From contig CM051457.1 in the NCBI GenBank assembly GCA_028274465.1, positions 15,613,097 to 15,677,096 on the forward strand: a stretch of 64,000 nt of DNA, written 5' to 3'. Positions 46,880-58,886 of the stretch are shown here, in pieces. The DNA comes from Plantago ovata. Its lineage: Eukaryota > Streptophyta > Magnoliopsida > Lamiales > Plantaginaceae. The number at the start of each line of letters is the position of its first letter. The first letter of the stretch is position 1. A model generated the notes under the pieces. It searched no databases, was not told where the DNA came from, and was given only the letters and a program-made list of their open reading frames with translations. Both the position numbers and the translations under genes were made by a program.

Positions 46880-47682
46880 ATATTCCGTAGCATGTTAAAT
46901 TTAGTCAATGCCAATGTTTGGCAAGATATGGTGACATGGCTATTTTTCAGATATATTAGATGATAGAAAAATGGGGCAAGGTTTCCACACAAACTCTACA
47001 CTGGGGGCGAAGATAATTTTAATTTTTTTTTTGTTTTTCAAGTTATTAGTTCATTATAATTGTTAAATATTAGTTCACGTATTTCTGGAAGTAAAAAAAA
47101 AAAGATTAAAAACCAAAAATAAACTGTGATCTAAAAATTTGATTTTAAATACATAAAGAAATTTTCATTTTTTAAAGTTAGACTGTGACCCAACATGGGT
47201 CACAGGCTAATATACCCTCTCTACACTGAATAAGATGTGGACCACAGCTAACATCGATCTGTAAATTATCCCATTCTTAAACTAGCAACAAGGAACTCCA
47301 GTACAATAAGAAGTCGCTGCCTTCTTTATGTAATTATCCTTCTTCATTCTTTCAGTACATGTAAATCAAATCTCGTTCAACTTTCTTTTAGCCATGAACA
47401 GTAATGAATTAGGTGTATAGTATAGTGGGTTTTTTTGTGTAATTTTAACTTATAAGGGACTGGAAGAATACAAAACAATATTGTATCTTGGATTATAAAA
47501 AATGGATTTTTATAAAGACTTGCTCAACAACCAATGATAATTCAGAGACGAGGATTAATAAATTATCTATGAATATGACGAGAAAAACCCAGTACTTCAA
47601 CTCCAAAACTCTTTAAAATAAAAATCTCTTCCTAGACCGAAGTGTGCAAATGAAATACCACCCATCACAATCATTTAAAGCT
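46880..47682. other. Spacer and 3' UTR of RPS3A
   Basis: AT-rich, no gene. A small perfect hairpin TGTGACCC-AACAT-GGGTCACA sits at 47184-47204. Confidence 0.35.
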
Positions 47683-49626
47683 CTAGGCGCCCACGACTTC
47701 GGCTGCCTCAGCGACTGGCTCTTCAGCAGGCCTATCCAATGCTTTGCCAACATCTTCGCTGTAATCACCATGGACCTATAACGTAACACCACATTAAACT
47801 CTGTTATTATCGAGCCCATCAATAATGGTGGATGTGGACGAGTACGAAGGAGAATTAAGAATATATTATAGACTCACCTCCATCAACTTTCCAAGATCAA
47901 ATTTGGGGGCTTTCAAGATCTTCACCTTCCTAATAAAGACATTTTGCAGAGGATAGATACTTGAAGTTGCCTTCTCAATCTCTTTCCCAATTGACTCGGG
48001 AATGAACTTCAGTACCAAATCCTTGAGGTCACAAGACTGAGCCTGGTTAACCATAATTTCCGTCATCTTACGGCGTATCTGTTGCACAAAAAGGTAAAAC
48101 AGTTATAGCAGTGAACAAATATTCAGATGACAAGTAGCCATAGTATGGGAAAATGAGCATCCAGTTTAAAGTACAAATCCAACCATGAAAACGAAAATGT
48201 CACTTTCAAACATGCAAATGGATTCCCAATATTTGAGACGTGTAGCTAAGATTTCTAAACAAGTTAACAAAATCAATTTATGTACCTGGCGAATCTGGCT
48301 GGACTGAGCATAACATGTTCTCTTTTGCTGGTTGACACGCTTCTTCGTGAAAGCAATGCAGAACATCCTAAGAGTGAATCCATCTGTAGTTTTAACATCT
48401 ACATGAGCTTCGATCAATGATTGCCATTTTTTCACAAGTGACCTCAACTTATCAGTTGTGAAGTCCATTCCCTGAAATGCTTATAACATGAGTTGGACAC
48501 GTGTAGATGTAAACAAGCTATATCAGACATTGTAATATAAAACTAAAGCTTTGTCGTGTTATTCATACCCAGAAGTTGGTTAGAACATTCTTTCCCTGAA
48601 CATCCTCAGCTCTCAATCGGATCTTTCTGAAGGAATGGTCCTCGTCAACTTGAAGGTCAGCCAAGGAAACCTCAAATACACGATGTTTAAGTCCTTCGGA
48701 TGCAATCTGATAAAGGAGATTGTTAACTTAGAATAACAGAGCTAAGCTTCCATAATTTTCGACGAATATAAAATGGGTGTGTATAGCATTAGCATATAAG
48801 CTATTATTAAGCTAATAATGCTAAACACAACCATAATAGCAGAATAAGCATGTTAAGTAATTGGAGCTAGTTCAAGCGTATTAGACATTTATGCTACATA
48901 TATACAGGCAAATCCTATATTTTTACCGAATACCGAACATCTGAATTAAAATAAGCTAACAAATCGTCTCAGTTTCAGTTACTTAAATCAGTAAGGTTAT
49001 AAACTACATATGATCAATGTGGTATTGCTTCATCTATTTTCAAGGTATATTACGACAAACAAACCACAAATTAGAGCTTGTGGTTGGATTATCATCTATC
49101 TATCCACAAATTAAACACACACAGATCATAAAACCGCAAAAATAACCCTAAAAAAAGAGTTTTAAACATTCAATCGATCCTCAAATTCCAACAATAAAAT
49201 CTGTCATTTTAAGAAAAAATTGAACTTAAAGATAGTATTCTGATACATCATCCAATAATCAGTAACATAATCATAACAATGAGAATAATGATAACAATAA
49301 ATAATTGAGGCAGAATATAATGTGGACTGAGGAAAAGGAAGGAATGTACCTTGGTACCCTGAGTACGGGTGACTAGGGTTTTGCCAACGTTCCTGGTGTT
49401 GAAGACTGAGGGAGCCTTGATATCATACCAGTCCTTCTTAGCATAAGGATCGGTCACTTTCTTCTTCCCACCCTTCTTCCCCTTGGAAATCCTCTTGTTC
49501 TTTCTGCAAATACAATCCAAATAATAATGAATAATCAGCAAAAGATCATTTACTGTATTGATGGTTATAACAGGATTGTTGATAAGAAAAACAACGAGAA
49601 AGAGTGTGTGCATACCCGACTGCCAT
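47683..49626 (-). CDS. RPS3A: Small-subunit ribosomal protein eS1 (S3a), cytosolic
   Basis: Six exons on the minus strand join in phase: 49616-49626, 49350-49503, 48569-48706, 48286-48471, 47878-48078, 47683-47775, giving 260 aa, the normal length for plant eS1. It starts [19 protein letters not shown]. Conserved blocks are [30 protein letters not shown], the [20 protein letters not shown] stretch and KLMEVHGDY. The acidic/Ala-rich tail is [14 protein letters not shown]. eS1 sits at the mRNA exit side of the 40S subunit. The first exon ends only 11 bases after the A of ATG, common in plant ribosomal protein genes. No defects were seen. Confidence 0.97.
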
Positions 49627-49785
49627 TTTTGCCGGCTCTGCTGCTTGCTGTGCGTGAGAGGAAGAAGATGTTAGAGAAACCCTAAATTATCCATCCGTCT
49701 AATTTATATGGACTCATCTGTTATTGGGCTGGCTGTCAAGGCAGCCCACTCGAAAAGTAACCATCGGGCTATGTTTGGGCCTTTG
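49627..49785 (-). promoter_or_regulatory. RPS3A: RPS3A leader/promoter with telo-box and site II elements
   Basis: Plus-strand AAACCCTAA at 49677-49685 is a telo-box near the 5' end of the leader. TGGGCT (49725-49730), AGCCCA (49743-49748) and TGGGCC (49776-49781) are site II motifs (TGGGCY). Telo-box plus site II is the known arrangement driving plant ribosomal protein genes through TCP-type and Pur-alpha-type factors in dividing cells. Confidence 0.75.
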
Positions 49786-50787
49786 TCAAAATTTGATGAT
49801 TAATAAAAAAAAAACGTATTGTTATCAAATTATTATTAACAAACAAAAAAATATATAAATTTAAATAATAATTATAAATTAGTGGTACTTTTAAAATTGA
49901 GAATGTAATCTAAATACTTTATTACATATTGGTGATATTTCTAATTTATTTTAGTATTACTAACGTTAAAAAAAAAAATTCTAAATTTTCTCCAATTAAC
50001 CACACTGTCTCAATCCAGTTAAATTCGAATTAAAATATCAAGCATCATCACTCACTTAACGGTTGTGATGCTCCTAATTTTATTATTCATAAGGTTAACA
50101 CAAATTCCTAAAAAAATTTCCAACTAACCACAATCACGTATCTCTTAAATCCAAATTAAAATATATTTACCTATTAAATTCCTAAATTCTCATGCACGTA
50201 ACCGTTTTATTTTGAGCAAATTGGTGATGTTTCCCATGAGACTTGTTTACAATTTGGGATGACATCAAAGACATTGAACGATAGATTTGTAAAGATGTTT
50301 AGAATTAGAAGATGTCGATGGTTCAATTTATAGGGATACTTGGAGGTGAATGCATGTCACATATTATGTGAATGATTAGGTTGCTTGGAAATGAGTTAGA
50401 AACTTCTTTCAACTGCTTGTCGAGAAATAAGGTTTAAGGATGCTATTTTAAATATATTATTATGTAAAATTATGAATTTTGGATGCATGTATTAATTTAT
50501 AAAATAAACTAAAAAAATAGGAATATATTACTATTACTATATATATTAAATAAATTTCTCAAATTAGAGTTTAATTTAGTTTTAACATTTTTTTTATCAC
50601 TCTAAATTTGAGAGAGGGTATAAGTTTCCATGTATCATTCTAATTTGATAGAAATGATTAGGAACCAATTTGTAATTAATGGCGTTTGTTGGTAATTGGT
50701 ATTGACGTATCGTAAACGTCAAATGGCAAATATATTTTTATTTCATAAGTACTACATAAACCACTTTCTTTACTTTACCCTCCTTTA
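49786..50787. other. AT-rich spacer
   Basis: No gene or recognisable element. Short AT-rich direct repeats only (AACCACA...AAATTCGAATTAAAATAT near 49998 and AACCACA...AAATCCAAATTAAAATAT near 50126). Confidence 0.3.
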
Positions 50788-50789
50788 AT

Positions 50790-51211
50790 TATTGTTGTGT
50801 TTTTCATTCGAGGGCTTGAAGTTTGGGCAGGATTTCATGAAGTTTGGGCATGAGTTGGATCTTTCCTCTTCTTCTGTAGTTAGTTCAGACTTCAGAGGCA
50901 TTGGTTCAAATCCTGCCCAAACTTCATGCTCGAGACTCGGGAGAAGGGAAATGAGAAATGCGTTTTTGCATGAATGGAAATCTTGTTCAAATCACATCAA
51001 TTCCACGATAACAAGAAATTGAAATGAGTTACTTGATGTTTTCTCGTTTTCATTCCCCTCCTCAATTCCCAGTGAACAACATGATCCTGACATGCCTACA
51101 TTTCAGGTCTCTACAACGTGCTTTAATGGAAATTTAAAATTTTCTATCCACCCACAACTAGCTCTAGTCTTCATTCGTGTAAATCCTGATTTTTATATCT
51201 ATACATGAAAC
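50790..51211 (-). repeat. 3' flank of ceramide synthase gene a, duplicated at 58.4-58.8 kb
   Basis: Matches 58391-58790 in long blocks (GAAGGGAAATGAGAAAT, CATGAATGGAAATCTTGTT, ATCACATCAATTCCACGATA, TTTTCTATCCACCCACAACT). It marks the outer edge of the tandem gene duplication and is cut from its gene by the 3.8-kb insertion. Confidence 0.85.
50818..50925. repeat. 18-bp perfect inverted repeat with 72-bp loop
   Basis: GAAGTTTGGGCAGGATTT (50818-50835) pairs exactly with AAATCCTGCCCAAACTTC (50908-50925). The paralogous flank near 58409 keeps only one arm. If transcribed it could fold as a hairpin. Confidence 0.9.
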
Positions 51212-51901
51212 CAGGGGCGGATGTAGAAATTTTTCTCTGTGGGTGCAAATGTATTAATTACTAGGAACCGCGTCACACGCGTAGCGTGTGAAGCGTAATT
51301 TTTTAAAATATTATTGTTTTATTAAATAATATATTGAAATAAATGGAGTGAATATATAATCTTCACATAATGACTTCAAACGTAATTAAAAAAATAACTA
51401 ATTGAGTAATTAAACTTAATATAAATGGTGAACTATATTAGACATACGAAAAATATTCTTCCGATGAGTTAAGAACCACCATATACATCTTTAAACTTTG
51501 GAAACATTCAACTTCAAAATCTGCAATGCATCTTTTTCGCATGTTAATTGGTATTCTTCATCAGTTGAATATATTGTCAAGTGCTTCATATAAACATTCT
51601 AATTTCATAATATGATGTTTTTAGTTATTTTTATCATATGATTTAAGAATAATTTAAGGTCAAAATGACCATCGAAAAAGTCAACAAAATCAAGTGTTAC
51701 ATTTATTATCCGACGGAGAAAGTATGTCTTTTTTTTATAAGAACATATCATGGTTACTTTTAAAATTAAGTATAATACATCATACAACTTTATGTTAAAC
51801 GTAGACTTGCAAAGCAACTTCTGACGTTCCTAACACTCTTGACAAAATTATTATGAGCTTATGAATTTTATGGAATTTTTCTGTGATTTGATTTCCCTCC
51901 T

Positions 51902-52090
51902 TCATTCTAGAAATGTTGCTTTTCCCGAATTCCATTTTGGAGTTGTAAAAACCAACTTGCCAACATCCATGGAAGGGGTCTTCTTAATATTTTGCCAAGG
52001 AGTATAAACCACATCAATATTGTTTACTTTGTTTCCTGCCAGATCGACCAAAAGGTGATTCTTTATAAACAACCAATATTGTACCTGCAT
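51902..52090 (-). pseudogene. CCDC25 / NFACT-R domain fragment captured by the element
   Basis: The minus strand reads ...DLAGNKVNNIDVVYTPWQNI, then KKTPSMDVGKLVFTTPK. This is the highly conserved NFACT-R_1 core of eukaryotic CCDC25 (GNKVNNIDVVYTPW-NLKKT-SMDVGQV). Only about 35 residues match; the start of the domain and the basic coiled C-terminus are missing, and the frame soon stops. It is a gene fragment, not a working gene. A neighbouring minus-strand frame (52159-52371, RPAIVNNPYEELFSNYDDFE) is not recognised and may come from another gene. Confidence 0.7.
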
Positions 52091-52499
52091 AAAGAAATTA
52101 TCAAGTGTGAATGTTTTTTATATATACAGTAATGATAGTGTTTAAGAACAATACTTACTTATGATATGATAGAACCTATTTCGAAATCATCATAGTTTGA
52201 AAACAATTCTTCATAAGGATTATTAACTATGGCAGGTCGCTGAACAGAGATCACCGTACTACTGACATTAATTATCCACTTATACTTCACATCTTTTGCA
52301 AAAGCAGACCTATATAATTTTTCTGCTTCTTTGACAGCTGCATTTGATATGATAAGAGTTCTATCTTGCACAATTATGTCTACAGTTCTATATCTGAGTT
52401 AAATAGAGTTGCATCAACGTAATTCCCCTGACAAATACAAAAAAAGATTATTGAAGTTACAATAGGCTAAAAAAAGATAAAAGTTTATATAAATATGAC

Positions 52500-54358
52500 G
52501 CAATATTCATATTATTACCCATTCCACTTGATACTGTGCGGGCTTATTTCGTTGATTTTTTGGAATTGTTCTTCCATTTTCCTACAATAAATATGAAGTT
52601 AATATTAGAGTAAAATAGAAAATTTATTAGCTAAACATAATTAGAGCTATGCGTGAATTGTATTTATTCAGCAACAAATTAATTACAACAATCATATAAA
52701 GCTGCATAAGCTTATAAGCTAAAATTAAGTAAGACTAAGTTAAAAGAATCAAGCATTATATTAATTCAAATACATACATACAATAGTTAGAAGCGCGCTA
52801 TGGGTAATTAATAAATCAATCAATTAACTAAAGAAACAACTCAAATTAAGCTAAGCTGCCTAGAATAAGTGATTGACTAACATACGGTATAACTAAAATT
52901 ACAAAGCTTAAGAGCAGATTTTTATAATTAGTAGTCAGCTAAAAGTCATTCATTAACAATATATCCAGAGACATAAATGCATATGAGGTTACTACAAATT
53001 ACCATGAAAACCAGTAACAAAACATGTATCACAAAGAAAAACCAAACCTTCTTGTTGCAGTGTTGATGAGTCTAGCAGAAGAAAACTCAGATCAAGTAGC
53101 TTTATCTGTTAAAAAATAAATAATGTCAAGTAAGACATTGTAAAGTGGCTACTTTAATCCATGATTAATCTTTAATCCTTGATTAATCATTAACTCGATC
53201 ACTAAAAGGTGGTATCCTTAGTTAGGTGAGATTATATTCCTTCTTTCTAATGTAATTAAACTAATGCAGTGTCAAATTTTTGGTGTAGCAGCACATGTTC
53301 AAGCAATTAAATTATATCATGATTTATGAATATGTTTGTTAGCTAGCTATGAGTGATTGAAGAATTACTAATGCATGCAAGCTGCTTATAATTATACAGA
53401 AAGAGAGCTATGGTTTAAAACAGGGTTTGAAGTAATTAATTTCATGCAAAAGTACGTATAGTACTTGATTGGCTGCTTCTCTCATGTACTTGAACGCGGG
53501 TTCTTTATATCAAGACGAGATGATGGTGGCCGGTGGACTACATTCACATGTATTGATACTGATTAAATTAAGAATAGGTCCAAATTGGGGAATTGAAGCT
53601 GATTTTTTGGAATCAGTGATTAGCATATTACAGTACAGGTGAAATTAATGTACAACAAAACATTAAGAAACGTACAAATCCATGGGTACATACAACATGA
53701 TTAAGATTGATCAAATTATATGATTAAGATGGGTGCATACAGAACATGGGTACAAATCAATGGGTACAACAGAACAAAAGCTGGTCAAATTATATGATTT
53801 TACTAACCGTATCTGGGGACATCAATATTACATGGTGCCTAAAGTTCGTCAACAAAACACATTATATTAATTCTGGAAAATCTAGATAGAGGGAAAAATA
53901 ATACTTGGAATTGACAAGAGCCGTTCTTCAAATCGCTGAGAATATCGTAAGAAAATATATTACGGTGGTGTGGGAATATATATAGTACGAAGTAGTAATT
54001 TATTAGGAATTATATATTATGTAGGTCTCTATTGTACACTTGTGAGAAAATATCTCCTTTTTATCCATTACATAAGAGTTGGAATAAAACTAAATATCTC
54101 AATAATATTTTTTATATCAAATATCAAAATAGGAATTTCAAAAGTAAAAAATACTTAATGACACATGTACGCACCAGATTGAAACTGAATAAGTAAGATC
54201 AACGGTTTAAAATTGATTGGTAGGTCAATCAATTGATTGAATCAACAGGCTTATTATATTACTTTAATTATAAAAAATAAGAATTACTCGTAATTATTAA
54301 AAATAGTAAATAACTATTAAAAGTTAATAAAATATTACAAATGTTGAGTTGGATAATA
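52500..54358. other. Remaining interior of the hAT-like element
   Basis: AT-rich. Short intron-like and exon-like pieces near 52500-52580, otherwise no recognisable coding sequence. No transposase domain seen. Confidence 0.35.
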
Positions 54359-54595
54359 CTACCTCCATTTCATTAATAACTTCCTAAGGGGACTATTCAT
54401 CGCGACCTTTGACCACGTATAACTCCTAAATTACATTCGAGAAAAATATAATAAAATTATATTATGAAATTAAATGGAGTATATTTTCATAATCAACTTT
54501 TAATTTATATTGATACAGTTTAATTTAAAAGTTATACGTGGTCAAAGGTCGCGATGAATAGTTCCCTTAGGAAATTATTAATGAAACGGAGGAAG
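54359..54595. mobile_element. Stowaway MITE, copy 2, nested in the hAT-like element
   Basis: 237 bp flanked by TA. It aligns end to end with 10642-10878 (same length, few substitutions, e.g. CATTGCGACC versus CATCGCGACC). Confidence 0.88.
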
Positions 54596-55145
54596 TAATT
54601 AATAAAATATTACAAATAGTTTCATCATGAACTATGTAACATAACAACTTCCTTAATATCCATTAATATAAAAGTTATATTGAAACAATTAGCTTTGACC
54701 TAAAAAAATAGCAAGATGGACAATTTTTATCAATAATTTTAATGAAAAATGATTTACTTTCATTACCCTAGCTTAAATTATTGTTCAATTTGATACATGT
54801 GGTTATTTATGCTCTTCTTGCACCCATTATTTTAATACTTAATAATATAAAAATACATATTCCTATATATTCTTAAGATTTAAGGGGTGCAAGATATATT
54901 CTATAAATTTATGGGTGTAAAAAAATTTAATTTAATGGGTGCAAAATAAAATTTTGTAAAAGATCATTAAAGAAAAAAAAGACCTTGTGGGTGCAGGTGC
55001 ACCCACCCTACACAACATAGATCCGCCACCGCATGAAACCAAACTCAATTAGTTACCAAATTCTACTTATGTTTTTTGTTGAAAGCTGCCAATTCTTATT
55101 GTGTACCGCACTAGCTACCTCTACATGAGGGAGACCACAAAAATA

Positions 55146-57212
55146 TCAATCTTCATGTTGATCTTCGTCTTCAGAATCTGTACCACAAAGAAATCCAGTT
55201 TCAGTCAAATCTAAGGTAAAAAGATACAAGTGTGTTCAACTTTTTCTTTGCCTGTCAAATTTCCAGAACTAGTTTTGACAAAAAAAAGCAGTGCAAAGTA
55301 AATAAAGCCACCAACTTGGAATGGGACATTTTATTACCCAAAAGAGTACATATACCTGAATAAACAATTTTTAAGTTCAAATCTCCCTTACCAGATCGAA
55401 TATCTTCACTCAATTGGCCCCTGGCTTGGATTAGCTTGACAAGCATCCGGTAAATCAACACCGACCAATAGACATGAAGAACAAACAAGTAGAAAAGAAG
55501 AAAATTGCAAACGTAGTAATCCTGCCTTTTGATTTTCTCTTTATCCAGAGTTTGGAGAACTTCATAACTGCAGCATCAAGATAAAAGTACGTATAATATT
55601 AGCATGGTTATAGTTACGTACTGGTACTGGTATCCTGAAATTGTGAATTTCAAACCTTGTACTCCATAAAATCCAGAATGGGTAGTAAATGAGACGAAGT
55701 AGGACCCATGATACGACAAAAAGAATAAATGAAAAGGTTGCTACTCCTTCCGCTCCACTGTACTTGGACATCTTTCCTACTTCAAGAAACACATCACTAG
55801 CATCATGAAGAGCTAAAACAACTGAACCAGCTCGTGCAAGCCTGCACAATCAGAAAGGAACAAAATGAGTTGTATGACTGACATAAGTGTAAATAGCACT
55901 TAGCGAATAGTGAGTATTTTTTATATATAGACGTCTTTATACTTTTCTCAGAGGCAGCTAAAACACTCTCTAGTCTTTAGGTTGTGAAATATAGATCTCC
56001 AAAGAAAAAAGAGAATTGTCGTCTCGCTGAAACAGTCTACTTGTAACCAAATTGGACGATGCCATTGTAGAGTACCTAAACCAGCACCTTACCATTCTAG
56101 TACCTAAAATATATCTTACCCTTTCACAATTCCTCAATGCTCTATGATGGAAAAACTAGTTTCAGTTACAACCGTTTGATTGATTATGATCCATTTTTCG
56201 TACATACTTCTACCCAGATAGAACATGTGAATACGAAGTTATTGTAAGAGCTCAATTCAGTACCTCCTCACATAAGATAGTGCAATAAGAATGAAAGTCA
56301 CTATATGATGCCCCATGTTAACTGCAAAGTCAGACCGCCTTGTTTCCCAGAAAACCAGAGCAAATATCGAGTACATATAGAATCCACCAACATACATGTA
56401 AAAGCCTTTCAGTTTTAACCTGCAGTCACAGAGTGAAATTTATTAGCAAATCTGGGAAACCTGTTGTCACAGCTTGTATTCAGAAACCATTGGCATACCT
56501 ATTGCGATTTGCGAATATGAAACGGAAGGGATTAGCCAAGTATATATGGGGTGATGCTGCAAGTCTATATACATATGAACCCTCACTATGAAAAGACAAA
56601 AAAATATCTTACTTATATTTTTGGTCAGGCCAGGACTGGTTTCCAGGCCCAACCCAAAAGTTCCTTGTATTTGTAAACCAAGGCTCGTTATAGGTAACAG
56701 CAAGTGCCATAACCTCAGCCGAAAGGAAATATATGCATTTCCATGCTGATTCCTTGAACTTCCTTATACTCACTTGTTGCTCTGCAGTCTTATTTTCAAT
56801 GTTTTGCAATCCTTTTGCTAATATTAGCCGTCTACCAACTTTCTGCATATATAACATTAACACCAAAATGAAAAGAGTTGTTGAAAGGAGAAGAATAGGC
56901 ATAAATAGTACAAATATGATGTTACTGTAAGAATGATCAAGTGTGTTGGACTCTGTTAAACATAAAACTAATGTGACAAACACAAAATTTACCAAATGTA
57001 TCAAATTCCTAGTTACAGGTACAATCTACATTTACACGCACATTAAATTTGAACTCAATTCATTAACAAGCTGAATAACTAACCTCAAAGATGAAGCGAT
57101 CGAGGAAAAATCTGATAGTAGGAAAAAACAGAGCTAAAAGAGGGAGCACGAAGAAATCTGCATACTGAGGGTAGGATTCTTGCTGCCAATCCATGGATTC
57201 AATAATATTCAT
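55146..57212 (-). CDS. LOH: LAG1/LOH-type ceramide synthase, tandem copy a
   Basis: Six exons on the minus strand join in phase: 57084-57212, 56613-56842, 56264-56419, 55656-55841, 55392-55567, 55146-55177, giving 302 aa. It is a multi-pass ER protein with a TLC domain: [53 protein letters not shown]. The Lag1p motif holds the active-site His pair (MGHH, residues 157-158) and LHDASD (Asp 185 and 188). It ends SEDEDQHED. It joins a sphingoid base to acyl-CoA to make ceramide. The N-terminus ([13 protein letters not shown]...) and KFKESAWK fit the LOH1/LOH3 (ASC1-like) class, which prefers very-long-chain acyl-CoA. No frame break. Its 3' flank is separated by the 3.8-kb element, starting about 110 bp after the stop. 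Confidence 0.94.
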
Positions 57213-58390
57213 GCCTGAATTTTATTTTATTTTTACTTTGTTCAGAAAGGAAGATTAATTAACATAAACATAAATATATATATGAAAATAAACATTAATT
57301 ACGAACAATCAATCACCATTAGTAAGCATATATATGAAGCACACTAAAAGCCGGAGGAGAGGGTGATGGAAGCAGGTGGCAACTTCACCCTTGAGTAGAA
57401 TTGTCCCCATTTTATACATAGTTGTTGTTTTCGTATTGTTGGGACTCTTTCCAATCAGATTGAATCAGTTAGTTAGTTGCTGAGAAAAGAAGCAAAAAAA
57501 AGAAGAAATGGGAAACAAGCAAATTCAAAGATTGCTTTTCTTCTTTTTGCTTGCTGGTGTATGTATGTCCCTTTAACGTTCCAGAAATAAGCGAGTTCAA
57601 ATTTAACACATTCAGACTACATAAAGTATCGTGGGAACCACCACCGTAACCACCGTACAGTATATACTTCTGATAAATCTTATGAGATACGGTCCATATT
57701 TAACTTATAAATAAATCATGTCATGCTCTATTGCTCTTATCAAAGAAATCTAAATCTTAATAAAGTGTAATTTTATTTATGAAAAAACAATTGCTAATTG
57801 ATAATTGATAATATGCAAATATTTAAAATGCTTAGAATTAGCATATTTATTTTTGCATTTACATTCAATCTTTCTGAACTTTTGGTGGTTAGGGTTGCTA
57901 TAGTTGAACACTAAAACAAAAAATGGCCAGGTGACATGGGTTCGCACAAGCAAGAGCGGCTACAGTTTCTTCCAAGGGAGTACGAGTGTACGACATTAAA
58001 CCAATGCAATATGTCAATATGATATACAGAAGTACAATTAATGGAAAAAAGTTGCGAATTGGGTACAAGTTGATCATACGAAAATTGCAATACAGAGCAC
58101 GACATTAAATCAATGCAATCTGATATGCAGAATGAAATACAATTCATGGAAAAAATAATGCAATGCTGTTTGTTTGTTGGTATAGTACATGTCAAAATGC
58201 AAATTTCTTTACTCAGTACAGAAACCCGTTCAGCAATTTCAACAATGTCATGCAGTCCACATAGTATGTTTTACTTTATAGATGAAACAGAGGAAGAATC
58301 TAAAAGCCAGCAGATATGATCGATAAGACTGCTCCAAGTAAGCAGCTTTAGCATCCAGCCACAAGCAGCTTTAATTAGCATCCAGCCATC
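57213..58390. other. Spacer between the two ceramide synthase genes
   Basis: Promoter side of copy a, AT-rich. A two-copy direct repeat at 57991 and 58100 (CGACATTAAA(C/T)CAATGCAAT, period 109 bp, to about 58160) and a short repeat at 58340-58388 (AAGCAGCTTTAGCATCCAGC type). No gene. Confidence 0.5.
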
Positions 58391-58800
58391 CTTGGATGTT
58401 GTGTTGTTTTTCATTCCAGGGCCAGAAGTCTGGGCAGGATTTGAAATGATGACTGAACCAAATAGAAAGTAAGGGGAAAGATACACCCCCCTCTGAATAT
58501 GACAGGGTGAAGGGAAATGAGAAATAGTTTTCACATGAATGGAAATCTTGTTATGATCACATCAATTCCACGATAACTAACAAAATGAGTCAGTTGATGT
58601 CTGCTAGTTCTCCCCTCGTCAATTCCCAATGAACAATATGATCTTGACACATACATTGCCTCTACCGCCACCTTCTCTCAAGAAGTTGCTTTAATGGAAG
58701 GGAAATTTTCTATCCACCCACAACTAGCTCTAGTGTGCAGTCGTGTAAATCTTGATTTTTATTTATCACCATATGAAATGAAACTACATTGATTACCTAA
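58391..58800 (-). repeat. 3' flank of ceramide synthase gene b; uninterrupted counterpart of 50.8-51.2 kb
   Basis: Paralogous to 50790-51211 and continuing without interruption into sequence matching 55032 onward (CATATGAAATGAAACTAC, then ATTACC). It is therefore the empty site for the 3.8-kb insertion. Confidence 0.82.
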
Positions 58801-58886
58801 TCCCAGGAATCAACACATCTACTTTTGTTTTCTGTGAAAGCTGCAATTCTTATTGTGTACATCTACATGAGGGAGATCAAGAAGAT

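Larger units (their letters stand above)
51212..55031. mobile_element. 3.8-kb hAT-like element (possibly MULE) carrying host sequence
   Basis: Ends CAGGGGCGGATG and (inverse) CGGTGGCGGATC, with subterminal GTGGGTGCA on both arms. It is flanked by CATGAAAC at 51204-51211 and 55032-55039, an 8-bp duplication fitting hAT. The match can be stretched to 10 bp (CATGAAACCA), so a MULE is possible. The paralogous flank near 58774 reads straight through and is the empty site. Inside are a CCDC25 fragment (51902-52090), a Stowaway (54359-54595) and repeated TGGGTGCA words near the right end. No transposase was recognised. Confidence 0.78.

Noticed and set aside
48707-49349. Possible snoRNA inside RPS3A intron 2
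   Set aside because: No convincing C and D boxes with a pairing terminal stem were seen on the transcribed strand.
50895-50925. GGTTCAAATCC, a T-loop-like word of a tRNA
   Set aside because: No matching D-arm, anticodon stem or acceptor stem could be built around it. It belongs to the right side of the 18-bp inverted repeat.
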